A DNA stretch of 64,000 bases, taken from the NCBI GenBank assembly GCA_905178155.1, contig CAJINV010000009.1, positions 3,785,556-3,849,555 of the forward strand, given 5' to 3'. This document shows, one piece after another, positions 43,001-53,548 of this stretch. Under the pieces are notes generated by a model. That model had not been told where the DNA came from. It was given only the letters and a program-made list of their open reading frames with translations, and ran no database searches. A program made the translations under genes and the position numbers. The stretch comes from Amoebophrya sp. A120. Lineage: Eukaryota > Sar > Dinophyceae > Syndiniales > Amoebophryaceae. Each line of letters opens with the position of its first letter. Position 1 is the first letter of the stretch.

Positions 43001-45914
43001 GTGGGCAGCAGAAGCAGATCGAATTGCAGAAATACGCTGCGGAGAAGGCATATTACTGCCTGTGCAGCAGTTTGAGCACGGCAAATAGTGGGGGCGGTTA
43101 TCAAATGTAAAAATATCTGGGTCTGGAAGATTCTGAGACTTGTCATGCATATTTCGGATCACGCAAGTGGCGTCTGATGCAGGCAAAAGCATCACAGTTT
43201 TTGAGCAAGCCTCATGATGCCTGTCCCGCATGAGAAACTTCCTACTTGCGTGCCAAGAAATGGACAGCTTTTGGCGCTCATGCAACACAAATCTTTGTGT
43301 GTTCCAGAGTTTGCATCACAAGTTCCAACCCTCCCAGACCCAGACATTTTTACATTTGATAGCGGTGGTGGAAGTAGCTCGTCCACCGCCGTGGTGCCGA
43401 GTGGAGGAGTATCAACTGTAAAAGTGTCTGGGTCTGGAAGAATGCAACTTGTGACGCTAAATCTGAAGCACGCAATAATCTGTGTTGCATGCTTACCAAA
43501 AGTCGTCCAGTTTTGGCCAAGTCGGGAGGGAGTTTCTCATGCAGGATAGGCATAAGAGAGAGCGCAAAGAATGATCTGTCATGTTAGGTCCTGCATTACA
43601 GACCTCATGGGTCAGGAAAAAGCTGCATGACAAATCGCGCATTCTTCCAGACCCAGACACTTTTACACTTGATAAGGAGAAGGTGGGACGAAAGACGGAC
43701 CGCCAGGGTCAGCTTCTGCAAGCAGACCAGGGAGTGCGGATGCAGCTGGACCTCCAGGGTCGTCAGCGGCAGCCGCTTCAAGCTTCAATCAGAACAGCAA
43801 GAATTCCTCCCTCGGCTCCCCTTTAATCAAGCTCGGTGCGTATTTACTCGGGGAATTCGGGCACGAAGCGAACATCTCGTCTCAAAAGCAGTTTCTGATT
43901 CTCCACCGACACTACTTGAACCACATACAGGCCTTGCAGAACTACGAATCAAATTTCACACTAACGTCGACAGCCGAGAGACGGAACTACAGCAACAAGT
44001 CTTTGTTAATCTCCGTCATAAGCTCTCTGCTACTCGCGTTCGCTAAACTCCTAAACGCGGAACTGTTAGAAGAGGAGCAAGGGGAGAAACGGACGAGAAC
44101 GGCGAACGAGATTCTGCAGATTTTCAAAAATCTGTCAGCGTCCACGGAATTGGAACTGCAGCAAAGAGCTTGCGAATTCTTAGTGCTCTGCGAACACACG
44201 AAAACGATGGAAAATTGTTTATCCATGATGCCGGCGTACGATTTGACTGGGGAGACGAGTGGGAAAGTGAACCCGTTGCTGAACCGGATAAGTGTAGCTA
44301 CTGTATGAAATGCAAAAGTAGCCTACTAGTATAAATTGCATTACAAATTTTCGCAAGAGGAAAAGTGGAACTTCTAACGCCGTTTCACCTTTGGAGGGAG
44401 ATTTGTCATGCATATTTGCAATTTTTAGTACGAGTGCGATACTTTTGCGCAGGATATACTGGCGGCGTTAACAATATTTCCGGAGCGGGTGGAGCGGTGA
44501 GCAGTAGCGCTTTGGACCAGAATCTGCAGCAGTTCACGAGGCCAGTCGGAGAGGAGTTGTCTTCCGGGAGGAGTCCTGCTGCTGGGGCGAGGGTAGCAGG
44601 AGCTGCGGCTCCATCCCAACCAGGGGGAGGTAGCGACCAACAAAATCAGCTGCAAATAGTCCCTGTGAACAAGAAACAACAAGACTCGTCCGACGAGGAT
44701 AATTCAGACTCCGATTCCAGCGACGATTCCGAAGACTCAGACAGCGATGCGTCAAAGAACAAGTTCCCGCAGCCGCGGGTCTTGTGGCAGCAACTCTGTA
44801 TCGAGCAGAAGGGGACGTTTTACGCATCGGGGTCGCTGCAGCTGGCGCTGAAGCACGAATACAGAAAAGAGCAGGGCAGGGTCGCGATACACTTTCAGAA
44901 CAGCTCGAATAATAGCGGGCTGAAGGCAAAGCAGATTTCAAATTTGGTGATCGACTTGGAATCGTCGGCGGATGGCGGGTCCAGCGGGGATAGTGCACCG
45001 CTGAAAATTACGCAGATCACGACGCAGGTATGAAGAAATTCGCTGAAGTTATTTTTCGATGCTGTGCGCAACAGAAGTAAAAGTAATCCACGATCTTGTA
45101 AACGTAAACCACAAATTCTAGACGTTGCAGCTATATCATACATCATCATGTGCGTTTATTTTATTATTTCGCCATCAACTTCCATCAGGTAAAACGTCAG
45201 CTCGCGCCAGGCGACTCTTTCACCCACTACGTCACCTTGGAGTTGCAAAAGCCCTTCCTGCAGCCGCTCAAGTATCGGGTTAGTTATGAGGAGCAGGCCG
45301 CCGATTCAGTAGATTCATCCGGGAACAAGCAGAAGAGAAGTTTGCCGCTCATGTTTCCGGCCATTCTCACGAAATTTTGCACGCCCATGACAGAAATCAC
45401 GTTTCTAAAGCAGTGGTCAGAGCTGTCCGGGAGGGAGCATATGGTGGTCGGTTTGCGGGCGGCGAAAAACGCGAACGATAAGTCGGTTGAGGAATTACTG
45501 AAGGCCTGCAACATACACATTGTCAGCGCGGTACTGTGGTGTACTTGATGACGCTCGTTGTCAGCAGCTTCGTTTGTTTTTTCGTGTGATAAGTTAGTAC
45601 GTTGATTCTGATTGCTCATACATTCATAAGTTTGTGTTCGTGTAGATTCATGATAAACATCATGCTAACGGAAAGAAGTAGCTACACGCTTCTGCATGGT
45701 AAAGTCTGGATTTCTTCACAATCGAAATTTCCCCCAGGTCGGGCAACTGTACTGCGGCGCGTGTACCCTCCATCTCTCCGGCAATCGACAGATCATCATC
45801 GTGTCGAAATTTGAGATGGCCAGTTTCAAGATCACGGTGAGGGCAGCGGACCTGCAGGTAGCGAAAACTTTGGCGCAGATTTATTCCAGCTACCTGCTGG
45901 AGGGCGGGAAGTGA
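40015..45914 (+). CDS. AP2A: AP-2 adaptor complex alpha subunit
   Basis: Exons 40015-40234, 40395-40453, 40615-41121, 41285-42342, 42460-42625, 42937-43098, 43367-43409, 43680-44303, 44462-45027, 45189-45530 and 45738-45914 total 3,924 nt (1,307 aa). The alpha subunit is a large chain of the clathrin adaptor at the plasma membrane that binds PIP2 and cargo. The start is CACCATGCCG. The N-terminus (GLTVFVADIRNCPDKQAEEK, KKYVWKLLYAFMLGYEIDFG) is alpha-like, not gamma-like. HEAT-type trunk motifs include LACSLLLTENDDLLRLTVNV, KEDIVLRVAILAERF and LGAYLLGEFGHEAN. The C-terminal appendage (from about 1050) ends VGQLYCGACTLHLSGN and ITVRAADLQVAKTLAQIY. The protein is longer than the usual 940-980 aa because of Gly/Ser/Ala-rich inserts and an acidic Ser/Asp linker. 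Confidence 0.9.
40235..40389. mobile_element. Introner, family B, 155 bp
   Basis: Starts TATGCATTACAAAGGTATCG and ends CGATACTTTTGCACAGGATA. The exact TSD is GATAC. Excision gives EIDFGRI-QAVNLCSCSKYS, matching the alpha-subunit pattern. Confidence 0.92.
40454..40609. mobile_element. Introner, family B, 156 bp
   Basis: Starts TATGAATTGCAAAAGTATCG and ends CGATACTTTTGCACAGGATA. The TSD is TGGCT/TGGCC. Excision gives AGYLA-CSLLLTENDD. Confidence 0.92.
41122..41284 (+). other. GT-AG intron in AP-2 alpha, 163 bp
   Basis: Donor GAG/GTAAGAG and acceptor TATATCAG/ATC. It joins QRFKE to ILRERDIGVLLSALGLL in the trunk. Confidence 0.82.
42343..42454. mobile_element. Introner, family D, 112 bp (shortest)
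   Basis: Starts TATCCAGGAAGAAGCATCC and ends TTTTTTTTCTTTGGATA. The TSD is TCCGC/TCCAC. Its left arm, including CCATCCACATCCAATTTGTC, matches the arms of the 2.64-kb element at 55576-58213. Confidence 0.85.
42626..42931. mobile_element. Introner, family C, 306 bp
   Basis: Starts TATGAAAGCCTCAGAATGG and ends AACCTGAGGCTTTCATA. The exact TSD is CGGTG. Excision gives APESV-DEAVWHRAVQVV, a conserved alpha-subunit trunk segment. Confidence 0.9.
43099..43361 (-). mobile_element. Introner, family A, 263 bp, reverse orientation
   Basis: The exact TSD is GCGGT. Its reverse complement is nearly identical to the element at 54440-54701 in another gene, including GTGTTGCATGAGCG and GGCACGCAAGTAGGAAGTTT. 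Confidence 0.93.
43410..43674 (+). mobile_element. Introner, family A, 265 bp
   Basis: Starts TATCAACTGTAAAAGTGTC and ends CTTTTACACTTGATA. The exact TSD is AGGAG. It is 48 bp downstream of the previous introner and in the opposite orientation, leaving a 43-nt exon plus TSD. Confidence 0.92.
44304..44456. mobile_element. Introner, family B, 153 bp
   Basis: Starts TATGAAATGCAAAAGTAGCC and ends CGATACTTTTGCGCAGGATA. The exact TSD is TACTG. Excision gives ISVATG-GVNNISG. Confidence 0.9.
45028..45188 (+). other. GT-AG intron in AP-2 alpha, 161 bp
   Basis: Donor CAG/GTATGA and acceptor CATCAG/GTA. It joins ITQITTQ to VKRQLAPGD in the appendage domain. Confidence 0.83.
45531..45737 (+). other. 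GT-AG intron in AP-2 alpha, 207 bp
   Basis: Donor GCG/GTACTG and acceptor CCCCCAG/GTC. It joins HIVSA to VGQLYCGACTLH, the conserved end of the alpha appendage. Confidence 0.83.
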
Positions 45915-46780
45915 TAAAGCTGCTGTCCAGCCCGGATGAGGCGGCCAAGGTGAAATTTTTCAGCTGCCCTTAGCGCCACTGTACACTGCGTTGGTTTTGC
46001 TTTTGGAGAAACTACTAGCACACACCACGCTGATGTCTACTAGTAAGTTGGACCACCAAGAAGAAAATTTCAATTACGAAACAAAAAGGATTGACACACA
46101 CATTACTTTCTTGTTTAAACTTTACCATCACGTCGAGAAGTTCTGAATACTTTGCTTGTTGTCGAAAAGCTCGTCGAAGTACCGATTGTATTTACTTTTG
46201 CATCTGTTTTTCTTGCATGTACTTAGAGGATCTGTCAACTTGTTGTTGGGAGGTCGTGATGATCCTCGCATCTGCTTCTGTTTTTCATGTAACGAAGCGC
46301 ACAAGGAAGGAGTTAATATTGCATTGGTGAATTATGTGCATTCACCTGTCGTATGCGACGAGTGCGACAACTGTTTAGGTGTCACCTTCCTGTTACACAC
46401 AGTGTCCTCTTTTTTTCCTCCGACCTGTTCCCCAGCGCCCTGCTTTTTTCAGAAGAGAAACAAAGAGGACGAGAGACGTAGTTTCCTTCTTTGTCGCCAG
46501 ATGGCGCGGGGCTGGCCCTCCTTCGGTTCTTTTGTTGTACAATCATCATGCATCTTGGAGATGCACAAGCACATTCAGATTCAATTTTTTTCGCGAGCGG
46601 CTCCTTCAAGGCCATGAGATAAGCATACAGACCTTCCAGATTCAGACCCCCTTTCGCTCGACTAGGAAAGAACGTCAGCAATTTCCCATTCCCCAGCAGA
46701 AAATATCACACCGTCGAAGTACTAGAGGGACAAAGCTACTACATTCTTTGCACCACCGAGAGAGAAAGCAAGACAACAAG
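45915..46780. other. Intergenic, no gene seen
   Basis: Pyrimidine-rich 5' region of the SCP2 gene. Open frames in 46156-46770 are Cys/Phe-rich and lack a plausible product. Confidence 0.5.
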
Positions 46781-47999
46781 ATGGCCGACGCAATTTTCGC
46801 CCAGATCCAGAAGGCGGTGGAAACCGATGGCGAGAAGCTCGTGAAGTCCTATTCTGATTAAAAACGTCCCCACCCCATAGTTGTCATGCAATTCCGCATG
46901 CCAAAGAAAAAAGTTTCTCATGCGGAGCCCTATGCGAAGCGTTTTCTGTTCGTGTTTTGGAACTTGTGATGCTAGAATCAGCATTCTATGCTAGATCTGT
47001 GATGCTTCTTAACTAGCTAAACAGGATTACACTACGCGGACAAACTTGTCATGCCAAACAAGCAAAGCTGGCTGATTTGTCTAGCAGATTCCCCATCTTG
47101 ACTCTGGTGTGGGGACGTTTTTACACAGGATAAGTCCGCCAAGGCAGTCTTCTGCTTCAAGATCAAGGAGGGAAATACCTGGCTGGTGGACCTGAAGAAC
47201 GGGAAGGGTACTTGTTTTTGTTGAGTGATTTTGTCATGCCAGCCATGCAGAGCATTACGAGTTTGTCATGCATGATCCCAAGAACATAATGAAACCCAGG
47301 TTCCGTTACTAAGGGCGAGGGAAAAGCGGACTGCACGATTACCATCGGCGATGCGGACCTCGTTATCAACTGCAAATATGTCTGGGTCTGGGAAAGTAGA
47401 ACTTGTCATGCGTGTCTTGCATTCCTAGAAAATCTGTGTTGCGTGAGCAGCAGAAGAGCCGCTGCCTTTTGTCATGCAAAAACGCAATTTGTAATGCGTG
47501 CTAGACATCAGAGAGCGTTTCAAAAACTTGTCATGCTTGGCTGCCATTGCAAGCATAGCAATCAGCAGCAAATCAGCATCACAGGTTTCCAGACAGCGAC
47601 ATATTTGAACTGCATACTCGTCGCGATGGCCGCCGGCAAGTTGAACGGGATGCAGGCTTTCATGCAGGGAAAGATGATATCAAATGTAAAAATGTCTGGG
47701 TCTGGAAACTTGTCATGCTGGGTGGCGTTTCATGATGAGGCCAGAGATGCTGGCTCAGCATCACAAGTTTCTGAGCTCCTAGGTGTTGCCTATTCTGCAT
47801 GACAAAGTGCGTTTCTGCATCACAGAAAAATGGAGCTCTTGGGCACCTTGCATGACAGATTTAAGAGTCATGCCAGACAAGCATGACAAACATGCATTCT
47901 TCCAGACCCAGACATTTTTACATTTGATAGATGAAGATTGCCGGTAACATGGGCCTGGCGCAGAAGCTGCAGGGGATTTTTGCCAGCTTGAAGAAGTAA
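46781..47999 (+). CDS. SCP2 sterol-carrier-domain protein
   Basis: Exons 46781-46849, 47138-47207, 47300-47363, 47622-47677 and 47935-47999 total 324 nt (107 aa), a stand-alone SCP2 domain of normal length. SCP2 folds bind and move lipids such as sterols and fatty acyl-CoA. The spliced protein reads MADAIFAQIQKAVETDGEKL, then AVFCFKIKEGNTWLVDLKNG, KGEGKADCTITIGDADLVAM and GKLNGMQAFMQGKMKIAGNM, matching the family order. There is no C-terminal peroxisomal SKL; it ends ASLKK. The start is AAG-ATGGCC. Three introners and one ordinary intron interrupt barely 320 coding bases, an extreme density. All four boundaries agree with family conservation. Confidence 0.9.
46850..47132. mobile_element. Introner, family F, 283 bp
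   Basis: Starts TATTCTGATTAAAAACGTCC and ends GACGTTTTTACACAGGATA, with AAAAACGTCCCCACC and GGTGTGGGGACGTTTTT as arms. The exact TSD is AGTCC. Only one copy of this TIR was seen, but it shares the ACACAGGATA end with family B. Confidence 0.9.
47208..47299 (+). other. GT-AG intron in SCP2 gene, 92 bp
   Basis: Donor GTACTTG and acceptor AACCCAG. It restores LKNGKG-SVTKGEGKAD, conserved in SCP2. The interior has two TTTGTCATGC motifs like introners but no TSD or TIR. Confidence 0.83.
47364..47616. mobile_element. Introner, family A, 253 bp
   Basis: Starts TATCAACTGCAAATATGTC and ends CATATTTGAACTGCATA. The exact TSD is CTCGT. Excision yields DADLVAMAAGKLNG, as expected for SCP2, so the removed unit is exactly element plus one TSD. 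Confidence 0.92.
47678..47929 (+). mobile_element. Introner, family A, 252 bp
   Basis: Starts TATCAAATGTAAAAATGTC and ends CATTTTTACATTTGATA. The exact TSD is GATGA. Its left 190 bp closely match the truncated element at 58270. Confidence 0.92.
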
Positions 48000-49161
48000 G
48001 AATGAAAGATGAAGCTGCTACCCCCATTGTAGCACGCCGTGGTCCTCGACGAGATAGATTTGCGCCATTTTCTCGGTCGTGACAAAATTCAAATTTTCCG
48101 TAGCAGGAGGCAGCATCCTGTTCTCCTTGCCTCCTGTGTCCGAAATTTATCTTTCATGATTGCAGCAAAGAATAGCATCAACTTTTTGATGGTTTTGTAA
48201 TTCCGAGCGATGTACTAGTATTGTTCAAGAAAGTTGCACAAAAATACAAAGACATATTTTTCATCCGGATGATCGCCCCGTGTCATGCTGAAGCGAGAGC
48301 AGCGACCTAAATCACAGACACATGTACCAGCACACGCACGATAACTTTAACAACTTTTTGGGGAACGACATATAATTCACTTTTCCTAACAGCAATGCTA
48401 ATGCAGGATTAGCATCTTGTTGCGGAGGTACGGATACTTCTGCACCTGCACCCATGCATTATTAGTCGTACTCCTGTACTTCTAGTTCAGATAGTGTTCT
48501 TCATCTCTTCCAGCACATCGAGTTACGTCGCCGTTATTTGCTGCGAAATTGAAAATCAATCGGTCAGTGGAGTGACAGTAGCACCGCCGTAATTGAGGAC
48601 GTTTTTGATGTCGGTACCGTGCACCATAGATGCAGCTATTCGTTCTTAGAAAAGTTGCAAATTCGGTATCGTGCAAGAAAACTCCAACTCGTGCGTTGAC
48701 ATCGTATAACTATAACCCACGAAGAAAAAACCTTTCGTCGGTTCTTTGTGCTGCTCTGGACGGCGTACATCATTCAAGTCGTGCGTCGTTGTATCGCGGA
48801 ATAACTGGTCCTTCTTCTATAATTGATCTGACGTATCACTAGCAGTTGAAATTTTCAGACCTGCTAGCGCCGCCTCCATCTTAAGTATAATTCTCTCACC
48901 GTCACTCTTCAGGACCATTTTTCCCCAATTATTTTGGCCTCTTGTCTTCAACATTTTCTTGTGATCTACACTTACAGTATGTTTTCGCATCAACCTACAG
49001 CGCCTAGAAATCTGTTCTAAAGTCAATCGCAATCAACTACAGTTTTCCCCCGTACAACAGCTTGATTACGTAAGCTGCTGTCTGAAAAAGTTTGAGTAGA
49101 AAAGAACCGGCTCACGGCTTTTCAACTACATCACCCTGAACCCACCGCAGTAGAAATAAAA
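48000..49161. other. Intergenic, no gene seen
   Basis: Stop-rich and A/T-balanced. No RNA gene or introner TIR pair recognised. Confidence 0.5.
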
Positions 49162-51979
49162 ATGGCACCCTCGGGTCGTAAGATCGCCCCTGAGCGCGGG
49201 CTTAAGCGTCAAATGACGACAAATGAGTTGCTCCGGAACCCTGAGGCGCTTACCGAGCTCGCGAGACGGGGCGCCATCAAGGTCGTGAAACAGCCACGAC
49301 CTACCGTCCCGTGGAAGGCCGCCGCGGTCCGCAAGAAGGGGAAAAAAGGAGGGTCCTCCTTCATGAAAGCGCTGGGCTTATCCAGCTCCTCTCAAGAGGG
49401 CCAGCAGCCAACGCAGGAGGAGGACGAGGAGGAGGAAGCCGCGAAGAGGGAAGCCGCGGAGACCATGGAGAAGAGCAGGAAAAAATTTTACTGCGTCCGG
49501 ACGGTTGTCCCGTTCGTCTTCTTCGCAATAGGGCTGACTTTGTTGCTCTACTTTCTTGCCATGTTGTATCCATAGTAAATTTCCTGTACACGTACAAAGC
49601 GCCTGCTTTTCTACCTTTAAAAAATGGCGCAAAAAAATCACAATCCAAAAAATTTGAAACCATACATGACTATACGCACACAAAAGCATGCACCTACATC
49701 CGAGATGGCAGCGAAGGTCCTATGCTGGTGCTACGTGTAGCCAATTTAGCTAGCTAGAGACTCTGCCAGGCTCCACGCGGGATCCATGTACCCACCACCA
49801 CGGGCAGCATGTCCGGGCGGTGTTGTTTGTTTTCCCAAGAGGAGGCGATCGCGGCCGAACAGCCAAGCCCGACGCTGTCGGCGCGATTACACATCGCAGC
49901 AGTTCCCACCTTCAGGCCCATACTTTTGCCTTCTTCGTCTTTCCGGGCGTTAAAAGTGGAACCACGCACCGCTAATCCATCGCGGGCGTCTGAGTAAATC
50001 CATCCGAACCACATCAGGGGCCTCCGACTTCGGAGTGGCCTGCTGGCTCTCATACGGCCTGGCCCGTAAATGTTTCAAAGCCGGGACCGCTACTGGGCCG
50101 ATTGTCTTCGTCCAGATTGCTGCTTCCATGTCCCCGCGTCACCTGGTTGCGACATGCGGCAAGAGGGATGGGCCTGCGGCATTGTGTTTTCAAATGAGGG
50201 CTGGTTGGAGAGGGATGGTCGGAGAGGGTTGGTCGGAGAGGGTTGGTTGGAGAGGGTTGGCAGATATTTTTTTTTCGAGCTGTTGGCAGTATTCAAACGA
50301 CGTCAGAATCACGCACGTGATTTGTGTACAGTAGATTTAATCTGCATGGTATGGTCAATTGGATGCTGCTCCTGTACACCACTTTCTAAAAGAAAACTGG
50401 TGTACAGGAGCATGCTTCGCTTCACCATACCATGCGGGAAAAATCTACTGTACAGAAACAAGTCGCGTGATTTCGGCGGTCTGAAAGCTAGAAGTTGAGC
50501 CCTGAAAAAATGTTTTTGCAGAACTCGCGAGCATTTTTTTCGCAAGAAAATGTCGCGGCTTTTTCTCGCTGGCGACGATCTCCGCGCCGGAGATCTCGCC
50601 GCGCGGGTTGTGAAGCCGATCAGCCCAAGTGAAAAACTGTTTCCGTGCGTGAACGCTACAAAAGGCCAAAACTAGCCATCGCATCGAGTTGGAAATTAGG
50701 GTTGCCAGCTTGCCCAAATGCATTAGCGGCTGCTTTCAAAAAGTCGGAAACCAAATCAAACACAGCCGCCCACTGACTAGTCTCTCACCTAAAACGCAAC
50801 TGCCTAAGTTCATCAATCGGCCGGGCAGGCTCATTGTTGTATCCTCCTCGGTGTGTCTTCTGTCACATGTCCCCGCCCAGAAATACGCGCAATGCGGCGC
50901 AGGGTCGGCACACCTTGGCGCCCTTGTCCCGAAATTTAATAGCGATGCATGTTGTGCCGCGGTCGCTATGAGTCGAGGGGGCGACAGGCGAAGGCTTTCC
51001 GGGAAGAATTTTAAAGACGCTAGCTGGTTAGAGAAAGCTACTGCAGCGCCGTGAGTCCGGATCTCACTAGCGATACCATTCCGGGTAGATATATTCACTC
51101 GGCAGCACCCAAAAAGGCAGCATTTTTTTTTTTTTCGAAGCCGCGTTTCTTTTCAATTTTGCATGACAAAAAGTGGTGATTTGTACGTGTACAGGAAATT
51201 TACTATGGATATGTTGATCAACGTGGTGAACCGGGAAGACGGGCAATGCACTACCATCCGGTTTAAACGCGGAAAGGACTGCAAGGACTGCGCGTTTGAA
51301 ATCAAGGTCGACGGCGTGGAGAAGTCCGGTTTCATCAACGTCAGATTCGATGCGGACGGAGCGCCCGAAATTTCCGCGTACGAAAAGTGCGGAACGACGG
51401 ACTGCTGCGCGTTCCGCACGAGTTTCGATCCGGACACGGGAGATTCCACCTTCTGTGACGACGCTCCCTGGGACTGCAACTACCGACTGGCCACCGGGAA
51501 CATGCCACAGGATTTGGAAGAGGGGCAACTAGTGGTGCGGATGGTGCCATTGTACATCGGCTTGATCTTTCTCTTCCTCTTCTGGCCGTCGATTTCCATC
51601 TGGAACATGATTCAAGACAACAAGTACATGCAACGATTGCAATATGGAGAGAAAAAAGGTTGTCACAGTTGTCGCTAACTTGCAGGTTTTGCATTACAAA
51701 TTTTCTCAGCATCACAAACTTTCCTTGTATTGCAGAAACATCACTAGGGAAATCCCTAATGAAGTTTGGCTGTGATGCATTTTTACGCATGACAAACAAT
51801 TTTGTATTGCAAGAATGCGCATGAGTGATCGCGACGAACTTTTTTTCTTTGATATGCAAGCAAACTTGGAGAAACGAACAAGTTTCGGGCAGAACAACCC
51901 AGACGCTGGGCATCACGGGCGAACGACGGGGAGTCGGAGCGGAAGCCGAGGCGGAAACCGACCGATTGAGAACGTGTGA
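49162..51979 (+). CDS. Two-TM protein with a Cys-rich luminal domain
   Basis: Exons 49162-49566, 51217-51642 and 51860-51979 total 951 nt (316 aa). The N-terminal 110 residues are basic then acidic (EEDEEEEAAKREAAETMEKS) and face the cytosol if the topology prediction holds. TM1 is at about 114-134 (VVPFVFFAIGLTLLLYFLAM). Residues 136-240 are soluble and rich in paired cysteines (CKDC, CGTTDCC, FCDDAPWDC), so probably disulphide-bonded in the ER lumen or outside. TM2 is at about 243-263 (MVPLYIGLIFLFLFWPSISI), then a Gly/Arg/Ser tail. A 1.65-kb introner separates TM1 from the Cys-rich domain. The first exon alone reads as a complete small protein until the element is recognised. The family is not recognised. 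Confidence 0.82.
50207..50260 (+). repeat. GGAGAGGGTTGGT short tandem repeat
   Basis: About four imperfect copies of a 13-15 bp unit (GGAGAGGGTTGGTC) inside the giant introner. Confidence 0.7.
50325..50454. repeat. Long near-perfect hairpin inside giant introner
   Basis: The left arm TGTACAGTAGATTT...GCATGGTATGG...TGCTCCTGTACACCA pairs with the right arm TGGTGTACAGGAGCATGC...CCATACCATGC...AAATCTACTGTACA. The arms are about 60 nt with a loop near 50388. It could be a nested MITE or a structural part of the intron. Confidence 0.85.
51643..51854. mobile_element. Introner, family D, 212 bp
   Basis: Starts TATGGAGAGAAAAAAGGTTG and ends GAACTTTTTTTCTTTGATA. The exact TSD is TGCAA. Excision gives QRLQ-ANLEKRTSFG. 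Confidence 0.86.
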
Positions 51980-53548
51980 TGCTAGAATTGCATCAGGTTG
52001 TCAGAATTTGTTTCATCCAAAAGTTGTAGTGCTGAGTTTTAGCGGATCATGCGGGTTTTGGTTTATTGTTAGAAGCGGAGGAATTTTTTTCTTACAAAGT
52101 CTAAGTCAGTGAAATGAAAATTTTGTTTGTTTGTCGATTACACGAATTTAGGAGTCCAACTTCGGTTGGAGAACCAAGAGCGCTTTAAGTTTTAACATGA
52201 TTACAAATGCATATTTTTTTTTCAGATTATTCTTAACATGATTACTTTACAGTACAGTTTTGCAGTTTCAATTTTCACAACAACTGCGCATTTCGAATTC
52301 AGAAAGTCATTTTTAAGGTCCTCTCGGATACCCTTCGTGAGAGACATTCTTTTTCTTCTAAGAAATCGCCGACCCTTAAGACAGAACCCCGACTCTCAAC
52401 CCAAGTACGCAAGACGAGTTTATTCCCCTCATGTCTAACATAATTCAGTAGAGCAGTCCCCCCCAAATTTGATTCGGTACTAGCAGAGGCAGAGATGGTA
52501 TCCCACCTGCTAGGTTGACCGATCATATTGCAGAGGTGGAAGTGGCGAAAGGCGGTGTAGAGTGTGTGGTGGACTATATCTGATTTACATCACGTTGCAG
52601 CTGCAGGAGCAAGGACCGCCACACTTAGCACGAGTACTTAGCAAGCAAAGTTAGCGCATTACACGATCAGACAAGTACAAAATCGCAACTTTTCTTTCAG
52701 GAGGAGCCACGATTACGATTAGAAACTCAAAGTTTCCTCCGAACTTCGACGAGATCCCTTCACCTATGGAAACATGAAAACAAAAATCCACAAGAAGAAC
52801 AAACGCCACCTTCCTCAGTACCGATCTTCGTCCCCAGAAGATGTTAAAATCGCAAAAAAATATGTCTAAGAAGAGTGAGCGGCGAACAACAAGCCCTACT
52901 CAAATGATCGCACAACATCGATCTTCAAAATTTTGCAAGCGTGTTCCCCCGGAGATGAAAGCAAGGTCAAATTTAAAGCGAGCTTCGAAAAGATTTCAAA
53001 TGGTTTTGCAGCTTCTTTGCGTCAAGATCTTTTCACTCATTTTAGTGCGTGATCTGCTAATTTACTTACAAGAATAAGCGATGAAAAAACTTTGCTCACA
53101 AATTGCAAATGCAAAAGCGCCTGGAAGAACAAGAAGCAAGGTAGAGACCTATCTTTCACCAGAATGTACTTCTAGCAGATTTCTAGCGGCGGGCGGTCTA
53201 CGTGCTTTTCCTTTTTCTCCTGTTCCTGCAACCTAGGATTTGGTTGCTGACCGCTTCTGAAGAAAGTGAAGGGACGACAGTAGTTCACATCTGATACTCG
53301 CTTTGGCTTTGCGTTTCCAAACATATTGCAGGCTTCAACATTTTTCTTGTTTCATTTTCTCGAACAACAGTTCACCAGCGACATAAAAATTAAAACAACG
53401 AGTACATGTACAACCTCGACCGCACAGTAAAGCTAAAACTAGCGACCAAGTGAAGATGAAAATGCTATTATCTTCCTCGTCTTCGTGATAAGAATTTTGA
53501 CTAGTCAAGAATTCTAGTGCAAGAAAGTAGAGCAGAAAGACAAGCCCA
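51980..53548. other. Intergenic, no gene seen
   Basis: A/T-rich, many stops. A 78-codon basic frame at 52841-53077 has no supporting feature and was not called. Confidence 0.5.

Larger units (their letters stand above)
49567..51211. mobile_element. Giant introner, family E, 1,645 bp
   Basis: The perfect 32-bp TIR starts TATCCATAGTAAATTTCCTG and continues TACACGTACAAA; the right end is its exact complement. The exact TSD is TGTTG (49562-49566, 51212-51216). Excision gives FLAML-INVVNREDG in frame. The interior has short GAGAGGGTTGG tandem repeats (about 50207-50260) and a long hairpin, but no recognised protein. Confidence 0.92.

Noticed and set aside
50035-51098. Open frames inside the 1.65-kb introner as possible transposase
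   Set aside because: Short (about 100-140 codons), low-complexity and without DDE or other catalytic motifs.
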